Of a stretch of 64,000 nt of DNA, positions 44,821-54,600 are shown one piece after another (the first letter of the stretch is position 1; each line of letters begins with the position of its first letter). This DNA comes from Streptomyces sp. NBC_01335 (GTDB taxonomy: Bacteria; Actinomycetota; Actinomycetes; Streptomycetales; Streptomycetaceae). The position numbers and the translations under genes are program-made. The stretch lies in the NCBI RefSeq assembly GCF_035953295.1, contig NZ_CP108370.1, forward strand, positions 7,301,001 through 7,365,000, in the 5' to 3' direction. The notes under the pieces are model-generated. The model searched no databases, was not told where the DNA came from, and was given only the letters and a program-made list of their open reading frames with translations.

Positions 44821-45471
44821 CTAGTGACCCGTCATGCGGAGCCACTGCATCGTTGTGACGAGCTCTTCGCCGAAGTCCTCGCAGAGCGCGAGCAACTCGC
44901 GACCGGTGGACGAGTCGAGCAGCCCTGCTGAATCGGGGAGAACCCCGAGAGCACCGTGGCAGGCGGTCTCGACAGCGAAGTGGCGCGATGCGAAATAGCC
45001 CTCGCTCGCTCGGCCCGCCAGGTCGGCGAGGTACTGGCGGTGGGTTTCCTCCGAGGGGTGAGAGTAGAAGGAGCCCTCGACGAGACCGTCGAGGTAGTTC
45101 GCCAGGCCGGCCGAGGCTTCGACCACTCGCTCGACTTCTTCCACGCCAGGTTTGTCCAGCATTTCGCCGAAGGTCAGCAGGTTGCTGATGGTCTCCAACT
45201 GAAAGAGCTGGACCGTGTCCGGGTCAACTTCAGATGTGAAGAGCGGGGCGGTGCACAGTTCGGCGATTGCTCGCCGGTATGCGCGATCCGACTCTTCACC
45301 AGCGGGTGATGCTGCCAGTCGGAACAGCGACTCCAGCACAGACTGGTCGACGCCCCACTCCGCATCCAATCCGAACGCGAGTATCGGCGCGCGCCACCGC
45401 CACAGGGCCAGGACGGCAGCCTGACGCTGGTGGACGGGCCTCAGGTCCGCCAATCGCTCGATCCGCACCAC
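44821..45471 (-). CDS. Unknown 216-residue protein
   Basis: Soluble helical protein without a signal peptide, membrane segment or motif I recognise; acidic overall. Features: QRQAAVLALWRWRAPILAFGL near the start and FQLETISNLLTFGEM in the middle. Codon use is less GC-biased than in flanking metabolic genes, which together with the remnant upstream suggests acquired DNA. Two adjacent GTG codons (45471, 45468) could serve as start; the ribosome site is weak. Its size and composition would also suit a toxin-immunity or bacterial defence accessory protein, but there is no direct sign of that. Confidence 0.6.
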   Translation of the reverse strand: MVRIERLADLRPVHQRQAAVLALWRWRAPILAFGLDAEWGVDQSVLESLFRLAASPAGEESDRAYRRAIAELCTAPLFTSEVDPDTVQLFQLETISNLLTFGEMLDKPGVEEVERVVEASAGLANYLDGLVEGSFYSHPSEETHRQYLADLAGRASEGYFASRHFAVETACHGALGVLPDSAGLLDSSTGRELLALCEDFGEELVTTMQWLRMTGH

Positions 45472-45505
45472 GTTCTCGAGTCAGCCCTTCTGATCCACCG
45501 GCCTC

Positions 45506-46411
45506 TCAGAAGGTCACGGTGATCTTTCCTGCCAGGCTGCCCTGGAGGAAGCGTTCGTGTGCGGCTTGGATCTCGTGCAGGCCGAAGGTGGAGTGCACGC
45601 GCAGGCGCAAAGAGCCGCGGTCGACGAGCTTGGTGAGCTCGTTCAGTCCCGCGCCATCCTCCCGCACTTGGTTGACGGTGGTGCGGACACCCCGTGAGGA
45701 CAGGTCGGGGACCGGCCCGGCTTGGGTGGCGATCGACGCATATCGGCCGCCGTCGGCCACCGCTTCGGTCACAAAAGCCCCAAAGGTGTCGAAGACTGCA
45801 TCATAGCTGCGCTCTTGAAGATCGCGGCTGTCGGTAGTGACGAGGCCGGCGCCGTGGCCATGGGCGAACGCGACCTGCGCGTCCCTGGAGACCAGAGCGT
45901 CGACTTCGACGCCGCGTGCGCGAGCGATCTGCAGTGCCAGCCCTCCAACTGCACCTGCGGCACCGGCGACCAGCAGCCGCCCCCCAGCAGACACGGCAAG
46001 CCAGTCCAGGGTCTGCAAGGCCGTCAGCCCCGGAAGCGGCAGGGTTGCTGCCTCGACCAGGCTGACGGCCTCCGGAGCGGCGGCTACCGCCTGCGCCGGA
46101 AGGGCGACCAGATCCGCCCAGGTTCCCCGGCCGGAGCTGAGCTGGTGCGACATCGCGATGACGCGGTCCCCGGTGCGCAGCCCACTGCTGCCGCCGTCGA
46201 CCACGATGCCTGACAGGTCCCATCCGAGCGTCATCGGCAGCGGCGGTGTTCCCTCACCGATGGCGCCCTCCCGCGTCTTGTCGTCGACCGGATTGATGCT
46301 GGTCGCGACGGTCCGGATCACCACCTCCTCAGGCCCTGGTTCAGGCTGGGGAGCATCGACGAGACTGAGAACGTCGGGTGTGCCGAAGCGATCGATCTGT
46401 ATGGCACGCAC
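45506..46411 (-). CDS. NADPH:quinone-oxidoreductase-like MDR enzyme
   Basis: A 301-residue zinc-independent medium-chain reductase. The GroES-like domain (1-120) has IRTVATSINPVDDKTREG and LGWDLSGIV without zinc cysteines. The Rossmann domain has LLVAGAAGAVGGLALQIARARG (AxGxVG nucleotide loop). The C-terminal GLHEIQAAHERFLQGSLAGKITV is typical. It reduces quinones or enones with NADPH. The GTG at 46411 is preferred over the frame start at 46456 because a GGAAGGG site precedes it and VRAIQIDRFG is the expected first strand. Lower GC than neighbours. Confidence 0.88.
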   Translation of the reverse strand: MRAIQIDRFGTPDVLSLVDAPQPEPGPEEVVIRTVATSINPVDDKTREGAIGEGTPPLPMTLGWDLSGIVVDGGSSGLRTGDRVIAMSHQLSSGRGTWADLVALPAQAVAAAPEAVSLVEAATLPLPGLTALQTLDWLAVSAGGRLLVAGAAGAVGGLALQIARARGVEVDALVSRDAQVAFAHGHGAGLVTTDSRDLQERSYDAVFDTFGAFVTEAVADGGRYASIATQAGPVPDLSSRGVRTTVNQVREDGAGLNELTKLVDRGSLRLRVHSTFGLHEIQAAHERFLQGSLAGKITVTF

Positions 46412-46734
46412 GGGAGGGCCCTTCCACACGACTGCTGCTGACGGGCGGTGAAACACCTTTGGCGATCACGGGATTCCCACCCTGCCGCTGTTCAGCGCGC
46501 CCCAGAGCCGGTGTGGAGGCGTTTGAAACCCCAGTGGTGGCCGGCAACACGGATCAGGTCCCTGGCATGGGGACGAAAGCATCGCTGGAGATTTCCCAGC
46601 GGCGGCTTCGTCAGCACCCCGAAGGCATTCCGGACTGCGCCTACGACCTCCACCTCACCGCCCCCGGCACCTGACCGGCCAACACACACGACCGACTCCA
46701 CAGTCAACCCCCGAAGAGCCTACGGAGCCGACCG
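46412..46734. other. Intergenic stretch before the ABC exporter end
   Basis: About 320 bases. Open frames exist on both strands (46448-46738 plus; 46492-46707 minus) but neither has a convincing ribosome site or family I can name. The composition is AT-richer than the exporters; it may hold a fragment of an older gene at the islet border. Confidence 0.4.
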
Positions 46735-48597
46735 CTAAGCCTCCAGGACGGCTCCGGCGACGGACGCTCCGGCGGTTCCCGCGCCCGGATCCAGGGCGGC
46801 GGACTCGTCGAGGAACCCGCCGGACTGGTGCTGCCACAGCTTGGCGTAGGCGCCCTCCGCGGTCAGCAACTGCTGGTGCGTGCCCTGTTCGACGATCCGG
46901 CCCCGGTCGAGGACCACCAGCCGGTCCATGGTGGCGACGGTGCTCAGGCGGTGCGCCACCACGAGAGCCGTCCGCCCCTCCATGAGCCGCCACAGGGCGT
47001 CCTGGACCAGGATCTCGCTCTCCGAGTCCAGGGCGCTGGTCGCCTCGTCGAGGAGCAGGACCGGCGCGTCACGGAGGATCGCCCGGGCGAGGGCGACCCG
47101 CTGGCGCTGGCCGCCCGAGAGCTTCACCCCGCGCTCGCCCACCATGGTGTCGAAACCGTCCGGGAGCGCGTCCGCGAACTCCGTGACGTGCGCCGCCTCG
47201 GCCGCCCGGCGGATCTCGGCGTCGGTGGCACCGGGCCGGGCGAAGGCGATGTTCTCCCGCAGCGTGCGGTGGAACATCGCCGGGTCCTGCGGGACGTACG
47301 CGATCTTGCTGCGCAGGTCGGCCCGGCGCAGCTTGCTGATGTCCTGACCGCCGATCAGGATGCGGCCCCCTTCGATGTCCGCCATCCGCAGCAGGAGCCG
47401 GGTGAGCGTGGTCTTGCCGCCGCCGGACCGGCCGACGAGACCGATCTTCGTCCCTCCGGCGACGTCCAGGTCGAGGTCGTCGAAGAGCGGCTTCCCGCCC
47501 GCGTGGGCGAAGGTGACCTTCTCGAAGCGGACGTCCGAACCCTCGCTCCGCAGCGGTTCGGGGGACGGTGGGTCGAGGACGGTCGGTGGCTGCAGCAGCA
47601 GCTCGGTGAATTGTGCGGCCTCCGTCATCGAGCTCTCCAGACGGCGGTAGATCTGGTTGAACTCGAACATGATCCGGGTGGCGTTGGCGTAGTAGGTGAA
47701 GGCGACGATGATCGCCTCCACCCCGAGGTCCCCGCCCGCGAGCGTGATCGCGAGCATCAGGCCCACCACGTTGGTGAGTACCGAGAGCGGCGCCACCAGG
47801 GTGTCGATGCGCAGGTTGCCGTAGTCCCAGGAACGCACCATGAGGTGGCGCAACTCGCCGACCCGGGAACGGTGTTCGGCGGCCTCGCGGTCCTCGGCCG
47901 CGAAGGACTGGACCGTCTCCATGTTCGACAGGCTGTCGGCGACGTGCCCCGACACCCGGGCGACCGCCTGTTCGCGCTTGGCCACGATCGCCTGCCGGCG
48001 CCGGATCAGGGGCGTCACGATCACCGCGGTGAGCGCGATGAGCGTCAGGAGGCCGACCACGAGCAGCGGGTCGTAACTCCACAGCACCACCGAGGCGAAC
48101 GCCAGCGGCACGAGGTTGCCCATGATGGAGAACGTCAGCGTGTCGACGAACTCCTCGAAGCGGGAGGCGAAACTGAGGACCCGCTTGGTCAGCGATCCGG
48201 CGAAGTTGTCGTGGAAGAACGCGGAGTCCTTGACGAAGATCTCATCCATACCGGTGACGTAGAGGCGCGCGATGCCCCGGCCCTCGACGCGGTTCAGGCA
48301 GTGGAGTCCGATCCGCCACAGCGCCTCCGAGAACAGCAGGACCCCGCCGAACCCGAGGACGTACGGCAGCATCGGGCCGACACCGGTCGCGCCCCCGCCC
48401 TTCCCGACCACGTGGCCCACGAGCTTGGCGACGATCAGCGGGGCGATGTAGTAGAGGCCGATGTTGCCCAGGGCCGGCAGCAGCAGGGCGGGCGCGGCCA
48501 CCCGGCGCAGCCGGGAGAGTTCCCGGGTGTAGTAGCGGAGGGCGAGGAGTACCGAGCCTTTGCTCGGTAGGCCTTCGCCCGATTCGATTGATCCCAT
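46735..48597 (-). CDS. ABC exporter (fused membrane and ATPase domains), copy 2
   Basis: A 620-residue half-transporter. About residues 30-330 hold six membrane helices (LLLPALGNIGLYYIAPLIVAKLVG and others), and the ATPase domain follows with Walker A GRSGGGKTT, signature LSGGQRQRV, Walker B and D-loop LLLDEATSALD and AHRLST. Type I exporter, working as dimer. ATG at 48597 begins MGSIESGEG; an open frame runs upstream to 49068 but has no signal of translation. It is on the same strand as, and about 550 bases past, the exporter at 51128, and could be its partner. Substrate unknown. Confidence 0.88.
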   Translation of the reverse strand: MGSIESGEGLPSKGSVLLALRYYTRELSRLRRVAAPALLLPALGNIGLYYIAPLIVAKLVGHVVGKGGGATGVGPMLPYVLGFGGVLLFSEALWRIGLHCLNRVEGRGIARLYVTGMDEIFVKDSAFFHDNFAGSLTKRVLSFASRFEEFVDTLTFSIMGNLVPLAFASVVLWSYDPLLVVGLLTLIALTAVIVTPLIRRRQAIVAKREQAVARVSGHVADSLSNMETVQSFAAEDREAAEHRSRVGELRHLMVRSWDYGNLRIDTLVAPLSVLTNVVGLMLAITLAGGDLGVEAIIVAFTYYANATRIMFEFNQIYRRLESSMTEAAQFTELLLQPPTVLDPPSPEPLRSEGSDVRFEKVTFAHAGGKPLFDDLDLDVAGGTKIGLVGRSGGGKTTLTRLLLRMADIEGGRILIGGQDISKLRRADLRSKIAYVPQDPAMFHRTLRENIAFARPGATDAEIRRAAEAAHVTEFADALPDGFDTMVGERGVKLSGGQRQRVALARAILRDAPVLLLDEATSALDSESEILVQDALWRLMEGRTALVVAHRLSTVATMDRLVVLDRGRIVEQGTHQQLLTAEGAYAKLWQHQSGGFLDESAALDPGAGTAGASVAGAVLEA

Positions 48598-49145
48598 CGC
48601 GACCCGTTTCGTCCTGTGGTGAATGAGCAGAGCGGAGTCTCCCGCAGCCACCGCCGCGGGGTCCAAGGGTTTTTGTCCAGTTCTGTCACATGCGGGGACC
48701 CGGTGGCTCGATCCGTCGAGGCTCCGAGGTGTTTCTCCGAGCCGGCGCGGAACCCGCTCGCCGGGGGCGGTGGCGGCGCTCGTCCCGTGCGGGGCCTCGG
48801 GCGGAACCGCGTCGGCCGCCGGAAAGCGCCGGGCGGCACGGGGGCGGTCGGGATGATCCGCCGGAGGGTCCGAGTCCGTTTCGGCCGAGGCTGTTTGTGG
48901 CCGAATGCCGTCGGTGGCGGCTGCTCCCCTGCCGGAGATCGCCCGCCGGGGAGCAGCCGTGCCGTGCCGGGCGACGGGCTGTCCCGCGATGCCCGGGGGC
49001 GGGCACGGGACAGCCCCCGGCTTCGCCGGTGAAGCCGTGACCACCACTCGGGCTGCGATGAGCACCACTCAGGCGGCGATCCCGCCGGTGTCTCCTGCGG
49101 TGGGGGTCGTCCCGGCGCGGCAGCCCGGCAGGTGGAGAGCGCGGC
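48598..49145. other. Gap between the two ABC exporter genes
   Basis: About 550 bases, GC-rich. It contains the terminator at 48976-49016 and, presumably, the promoter of the second exporter. No gene is supported despite open frames on both strands. Confidence 0.5.
48976..49016 (-). terminator. Terminator after the first ABC exporter
   Basis: Eleven perfect pairs, GGGCTGTCCCG with CGGGACAGCCC, enclosing an inner GCCCG/CGGGC stem. It lies 130 bases past the exporter stop at 49146, which makes the downstream exporter a separate unit or a read-through one. Confidence 0.7.
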
Positions 49146-51128
49146 TCACGCGCGTGTCGCGTTCTTCCCGCCGTCGGCCTCGGCGGTGACCTGGTAGGAC
49201 AGCAACTGCTGGAACAGGCCTGGCTGCTCTGCGAGTTCGGCGTAGCTGCCCTCCTGGACGATCCTGCCCTCGTCGAGGACCACGATCCGGTCGGCCACGG
49301 CCACGTTGGTGATGCGGTGGGTCACCAGCAGCACCACCCGGTCCCGGGCGAGGTCCCGCAGCCGCTGGAAGATCCCGTACTCGGCGCGGGGATCGAGGTT
49401 CGCGGTCGGCTCGTCGAGGACCAGCAGCCCCGCCTCGCGGAAGAAGGCCCGGGCGAGGGCGATGCGCTGCCACTGGCCGCCGCTCAGTTCCTCCCCGTTG
49501 AGCCACTCCCGTGCCAGGAGGGTGTCCAGGCCCGCGCCGAGCCTGTCGATGACCTCGTCGGCGCCGGCGGCCTCGCAGGCCTCGCGCACCGCCGCGTCGC
49601 CGCGTGCGGTGGGCTGCCCCTGGTTCACGTTCTCGCGCACGGTCAGCGGCCAGTGCGCGTAGTCCTGCGGCACCAGGGCCACCTGCTGCCACAGCGCCTG
49701 GGGATCGGCTTCGCCGGTGGGCGTACCGTCCCAGAGCACCTGCCCGTCGGTCGGCAGGTACAACCCGCTGACCAGCTTCGACAGCGTCGACTTTCCCGAT
49801 CCGTTGAACCCCACCAGCGCGGTGACCTCGCCGCGCCGCAGAGTGAGGGAGACCTCGGACAGCGCGTCGCGGTCCTTGCCCGCGTAGCGGTGGGTGACCG
49901 ACGAGATCTCGATCGTCTTCGGCGGTTCCGGGCGGTGGGAGCCCCGGCGCATGCGGTAGCCGCCCGCCTTGTCCAGGAAGCCGCTCCAGTCGTCCATGTA
50001 CAGACCCGTGCGTACGGCACGCGCACCGACGGCCACCAGCCCCCGGACCGACTGGCCCACCGTCTGCAGGGCGAAGACGGCCGTCCCGGCGTGCCCGACG
50101 GTGATGCGGCCGCTCGTCAGCAGCCAGGCGACCGCCGCCCAGACGACCGCCGATCCGAGCCCGCCGCACACCGCGCCGACCAGGGACGTGACCGCACCCT
50201 GGTCGGCCGCCTTCCGGTCCTCGCGGTTGATCCGGGCCACCGTCTGCCGGTAACGGCCGGACAGGAAACCGCCCATGGTGCCGGCCCGGATCTGGTCGGC
50301 CGCGTCCTTGGTGTAGATGTGCCAGCGCAGCACCGACAGCATCCGCAGGTCGCCGTTGCTGCGGAGGTTGGCGAGGTAACGCACGCGGGCGGCGCTGACC
50401 TGGGCCAGGGCCTGGGGGAGGCTCGCCGCGACCAGCAGTGGCAGGAGGACCCAGTGCACCCCGGCCAGGACGATCGCCCCGGCGAGGAAGCTGGCGGCGG
50501 ATGCGATGAGGTCCTGGCCTTCGTCGATCAGGTCGCCGGTGACCTGCGCGCCCCGGTCGGCGGCCTCACGGTCGCGGTTGAAGTCGGGGTCGTCGTAGGC
50601 GCGGAGCTCCACCTCGGCGCACCCGGTGAGCAGCATCTGTTCCGCCTCGCGCGACATGAGCGGGCCGAGGCGGGAGGACAGCCAGGCGACGGTGATCCCC
50701 AGGAGGGCGCGGGCTCCGGAGGTACCGGCCAGCAGGAGGACGGACGGCCACGCTTCGAGGAGCCGGTCGTAGACGTCACCGCCGGTGAGCAGCGCGGTGA
50801 GGGTGCCGCTGATGGCGACCAGGCCGAGGGCCTGGAGCACTCCGGCGGCGGCCTGGCAGAGCAGGAGGCCGGTGGTCGCCCGCCGGTCCACCCGCCAGGC
50901 GAGGGCCAGCGAGCGGCGCACCAGCTGGGGGAGGCGTCTGGCCATGTCGCGCATCCGGATGGAGCGCCCGGCCGCTTCCCGGCTGCCGGTGAGGTCGACG
51001 TACCGCATCTGCGGCTCCTCGGCCGCTCCGGGGCCGCCGGTCGGCGGGGCCGGCGGTACGGAAGGTGTCTCGTAGGCGGTACGCGGCCCCGGGACGCCGT
51101 TGTTCGACGGGTCGGTCGACTCGCTCAT
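49146..51128 (-). CDS. ABC exporter (fused membrane and ATPase domains), copy 1
   Basis: A 660-residue half-transporter. An N-terminal cytoplasmic Pro/Gly-rich part (1-40) precedes six membrane helices (about 80-380) and an ATPase with Walker A GFNGSGKST, signature LSGGQWQRI, VLDEPTANLD and THRITN. The SGGQW variant and Asn-Leu-Asp loop resemble exporters found in peptide natural-product clusters, but the substrate is not shown. The ATG at 51128 overlaps the stop of a 56-codon gene (ATGA), so the two are translationally coupled. A terminator follows. Confidence 0.88.
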   Translation of the reverse strand: MSESTDPSNNGVPGPRTAYETPSVPPAPPTGGPGAAEEPQMRYVDLTGSREAAGRSIRMRDMARRLPQLVRRSLALAWRVDRRATTGLLLCQAAAGVLQALGLVAISGTLTALLTGGDVYDRLLEAWPSVLLLAGTSGARALLGITVAWLSSRLGPLMSREAEQMLLTGCAEVELRAYDDPDFNRDREAADRGAQVTGDLIDEGQDLIASAASFLAGAIVLAGVHWVLLPLLVAASLPQALAQVSAARVRYLANLRSNGDLRMLSVLRWHIYTKDAADQIRAGTMGGFLSGRYRQTVARINREDRKAADQGAVTSLVGAVCGGLGSAVVWAAVAWLLTSGRITVGHAGTAVFALQTVGQSVRGLVAVGARAVRTGLYMDDWSGFLDKAGGYRMRRGSHRPEPPKTIEISSVTHRYAGKDRDALSEVSLTLRRGEVTALVGFNGSGKSTLSKLVSGLYLPTDGQVLWDGTPTGEADPQALWQQVALVPQDYAHWPLTVRENVNQGQPTARGDAAVREACEAAGADEVIDRLGAGLDTLLAREWLNGEELSGGQWQRIALARAFFREAGLLVLDEPTANLDPRAEYGIFQRLRDLARDRVVLLVTHRITNVAVADRIVVLDEGRIVQEGSYAELAEQPGLFQQLLSYQVTAEADGGKNATRA

Positions 51129-51295
51129 GCGGCCCACCCCGTGTCCACGCGTACGGAACCGGGGGCGCTGGTGGTGGTGCGGTGCGTGCCCTCGGCCGGA
51201 CGCTGTTCGGGGTCGGCGGGGCGGGGTGCGGGGGCGGCGTGCGGGACGTGCTCGAAAGCCGGGGGCAGTGGGTGGCGATGCCGTGCGGTGATCAT
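51125..51295 (-). CDS. 56-residue peptide gene coupled to the ABC exporter
   Basis: ATG at 51295 has GGGGA five bases upstream. The product (MITARHRHPLPPAFEHVPHA..., ending RVDTGWAA) is rich in His, Pro, Ala and Thr, has no cysteine and no hydrophobic signal, and ends in TGA overlapping the exporter ATG. Third codon positions are about 80% G or C, as for real genes here. Possible readings: an exported or processed peptide (precursor of a small natural product), or a leader peptide that only couples translation. No modifying enzyme is adjacent. Confidence 0.55.
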   Translation of the reverse strand: MITARHRHPLPPAFEHVPHAAPAPRPADPEQRPAEGTHRTTTSAPGSVRVDTGWAA

Positions 51296-51625
51296 GAGAG
51301 TCCCCTTTGGTGGTCGTTCCGGCCGGGTTCGTGAGGCCTAACGACAGGGGTGGAACTTCGAACGCGTGTATTTCGGTCGGGCCCGGTTCCCGGGGTACCG
51401 GGGCCGCACGAGGATGCCGGTTACATCCACCCGTACGCCACAAGGGGCCGTGCAGGGAGCGGAGTTGGCCGAAACGCCGACGACCCGCCCACCGCTCGCC
51501 GACGACCCGCCGACGCGGGCCGAGGGCCCGGCCGCACACGGCGAACGGGCCGCCGCATCGGGGAGAACCCCGGACACGACGGCCCGCTCAGACTCGGACG
51601 GATGGACGTACGTACGGACGGACGG
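51296..51625. other. Gap between the exporter unit and GH92 gene 2
   Basis: About 330 bases. It holds the promoter region of the peptide-exporter unit and the 3' end of the GH92 gene. No further gene or clear terminator was recognised. Confidence 0.45.
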
Positions 51626-54600
51626 TCAGGCGGTGGCCACCGCGAAGATGTGGATGATGCCGCCGTTCGTGGTGGCGGGCAGCGTCACGCTCGCCAGCTG
51701 CTTGCCCGCCTGGAGCGCGATCGGCGCGGAGGAGAAGATCTCCGTGCCCACCGGGTCCTTGCCGCCGCCCTGGACGTCGCGGTACGTGGTGTGGACCGCG
51801 ACCGTGTTGCCGTACGACGGCTGCTGGGAGCCACCGCCCAGCGTCCAGTCGCTGAAGCCGACGTCGGCCTGCTGCGTGGTGCCGTCGGTGTACGTCAGCG
51901 TCAGCTTGCCGGTGGCCGCGCCCTCGGCCGCGCTGCCCAGCAGGCTCAGCTTCGTGTCGCCCTCGGCGGAGGGGACGTTCAGCACCTGAGGGGTGGTACC
52001 GGTGACCTCGATGTTGTCGGGGTCACCGGCGCCCGCCGCGGGCCAGGTGAAGTCGAAGCCGCCGGACGAGACCGTGCCGCCCGGCGTCGTGCCCGCCGCG
52101 GCGAGCGCGGCGGCCGAGTAACTCCAGCCCTCACCGTCGAAGTTGGCCTGCGGGTTCGTGTCGTCGGTGGAGATGCCGGTGCTGTTGCGGTTCCACAGCA
52201 TGCCGTTCTTCTCGGCGACGGTCACCGCGACCGAGGTCTTCGGGAGGGTGGCGCCGTCGGAGGACTTCAGCGTCACCGGGACCGTGTAGTGACCCTCGGT
52301 CGTGTCCGCCGTGGCCGACACGGTGAGCTTCGCGCTCACCGAGCCGCCCGCCGGGACGGTGAAGTCGCCCGCCGAGGGCGTGACGGTGACACCGGACGGA
52401 GCCGTGGCCGTCCAGTGGACCGTGGTGGCCTTGGTCTCCAGGGTCTGCACCTTGACGGTGGTCTCCGCGCTGCCCGAGCCGGGCTCGATCTTCACCTGCT
52501 CGGGAGTCGCGCCGGTGAAGTACTTCACGCCGCCGCCGGGGAAGGACGGCGGGGCGTCGGCCGCCGCGCTGCCCCAGGAGGTGTCCGGCGTGGCGCCGAG
52601 CGTGTAGTCCAGCGTGCCGCCACGGGTGACGAACGAGGCCGGGACCCAGGTCTTCTCGGTCTTCTTGCCGTCGACCTTCAGGCCGTGGATGTAGGTGTTG
52701 GCCGACGAGGCGGCCGGTGCCTTGATCGTGATGGTCTTCCCGTGGCCGGTGTGCACCACCGCGTGCGGGAAGAGCGGAGCGGTGAGGACCAGGTCGGCGC
52801 GGCTGGGGTTCTGCGGGTACATGCCCAGCGCCGAGAACACGTACCAGGACGACATGGTGCCGGCGTCGTCGTTGCCGGGGATGCCGCCCGGGGTGTCGGT
52901 CCACAGCTGGTCCACCTCGGCGCGGACCGTCTCCTGCGTCTTGTACGGAGCGCCGAGGTAGTTGTACAGGTACGGGGCGTTGATGTCGGGCTCGTTGGTC
53001 GGGTCGTACCGGGTGGCGTCCTTCGCCGTGAAGTCGAACTTCCCGTCCGGCGTGCGGAAGAAGGCGTCCAGCCGCTTCACCGTCGTGTCGTTCCCGCCCA
53101 TCGCGGCGGAGAGACCCGCGATGTCCGAGTAGACCATCCAGGTGTACCGCGCGCTGGAACCCTCGACGAAGCCGGTGCCGGTGCCCGGGGTGAAGGTGCC
53201 GGCCCAGGTGCCGTCGGCCTTGCGGTCGCGGACGTAGCCGCCCTCGGGGGTGGCGTTGGCGTCGAAGACGTAGGACCAGCTGCCCGAGCGCGCCAGGAAC
53301 TTCTTCGCGTCAGCGTTCTTCCCGGTCTGCCGGGACAGCTCGGACAGGCCGTAGTCGGCCGCCGCGTCCTCCAGCGTCTCGGCGGCGCCGCCCCAGCAGT
53401 GGCAGCCGTCCGCCGGTACGTAACCGAGCTCCAGGTACTTGTCGAGCGCGGGCCGCTGGCCGACGCACTCGACGTTGCAGCCCGAGCTGTCGGAGTCGTT
53501 CGCCGTCGGCACGGTGGCCGCCGTCACCAGCGACTTCAGCGCCCCCTCGACGTCGAAGTCGTGGCCGCCGAAGGCGTAGATCCCGGCGACCGCCGCGGCG
53601 GAGGGGTCACCCGACATCACGCTGGTCTTGCCGTTCTCCAGCAGCCAGCGGTCCCACTCACCCCCGCGCTGACTCGCGTAGTTGTAGAGGGACTGGGCGT
53701 AGTCGCTGCCCGCCCGCGGGTTGATCAGCGTCATCAGCTGCACCTGCGCGCGGTACTGGTCCCAGCCGGAGAAGGTGCCGTACTGCGCCTTCTGCCCCTT
53801 GGCGAGCTTGTGCGGCTTGAGGTCGGCGCCGAGGTAGCGGCCGTCCACGTCGCTGGTCAGGGTGGGTTCCAGCATCGAGTGGTAGAGCGCGGTGTAGAAG
53901 GTGGACCGCTGGGCGTCGGTGCCGCCGCCCACCTCGATCGTCTTCAGCGCCTTGTTCCAGTTCTTGGCGGCCTGCTTCCTGACGGAGTCGAACGTCGCGT
54001 GGCGCCCGTTCTCCGCACGGAGGTTGTCCTCCGCGTTCTGCGCACTGACGTAGGAGACGGCGACCTTGGCCTGCGCCGCGGTGGTCCCGTCGGCGAAGGT
54101 GACGTACGCGCCGGAGCCCTTGCCCGCCACCGGGTTGCCGGAGGAGCTGTACCCCGTACCGCCGGACGCCGAGGTGGACCCGGGCCGGACGGTGTCGTCC
54201 GTCCAGGTGCCGACCTTCGCGAAGTCCTTGTCGAAGTGTGCGGTGAAGTAGAGCGTGTAGAGGTCCTTGCGGTTGTTCGCGCTCTGCGGGCCGCAGAAGT
54301 TGCCCGCGGTGACGGAGCCCGTCACCGTCCGCCCGGCCTTGTCGATCTTCACCGTGGCGGCGGTGCTGCCGCTCTCCGAGTTCGAGGTGCGGAAGAGCAT
54401 GGTGGCGGGCTTGTCCGCGGGGAAGCCGAACTGCCCCGTGCCGGTACGGGCGGTCGTGGTGAGCGCCGCCGAAGCGCCGCTGGCCAGGCCCACCTTGTAG
54501 TAGCCGGGGGTGGACGTCTCGTCCGCGTGCGCGAAGTCGCTCGCGTACTTCGCGTCGGTGGCGTCCGAGGTGGGCGAGGTGTCGACGTCACCCACGTACG

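Noticed and set aside
46492..46707. Small minus-strand protein in the gap before the exporter
   Set aside because: No ribosome site, no family recognised, and an equally long frame on the other strand; left as unexplained sequence.
48598..49068. 157-residue N-terminal extension of the ABC exporter ending at 46735
   Set aside because: The extension is Pro/Arg/Ala-rich without membrane segments, passes through the terminator region, and exporters of this type start shortly before helix 1, as from the ATG at 48597.
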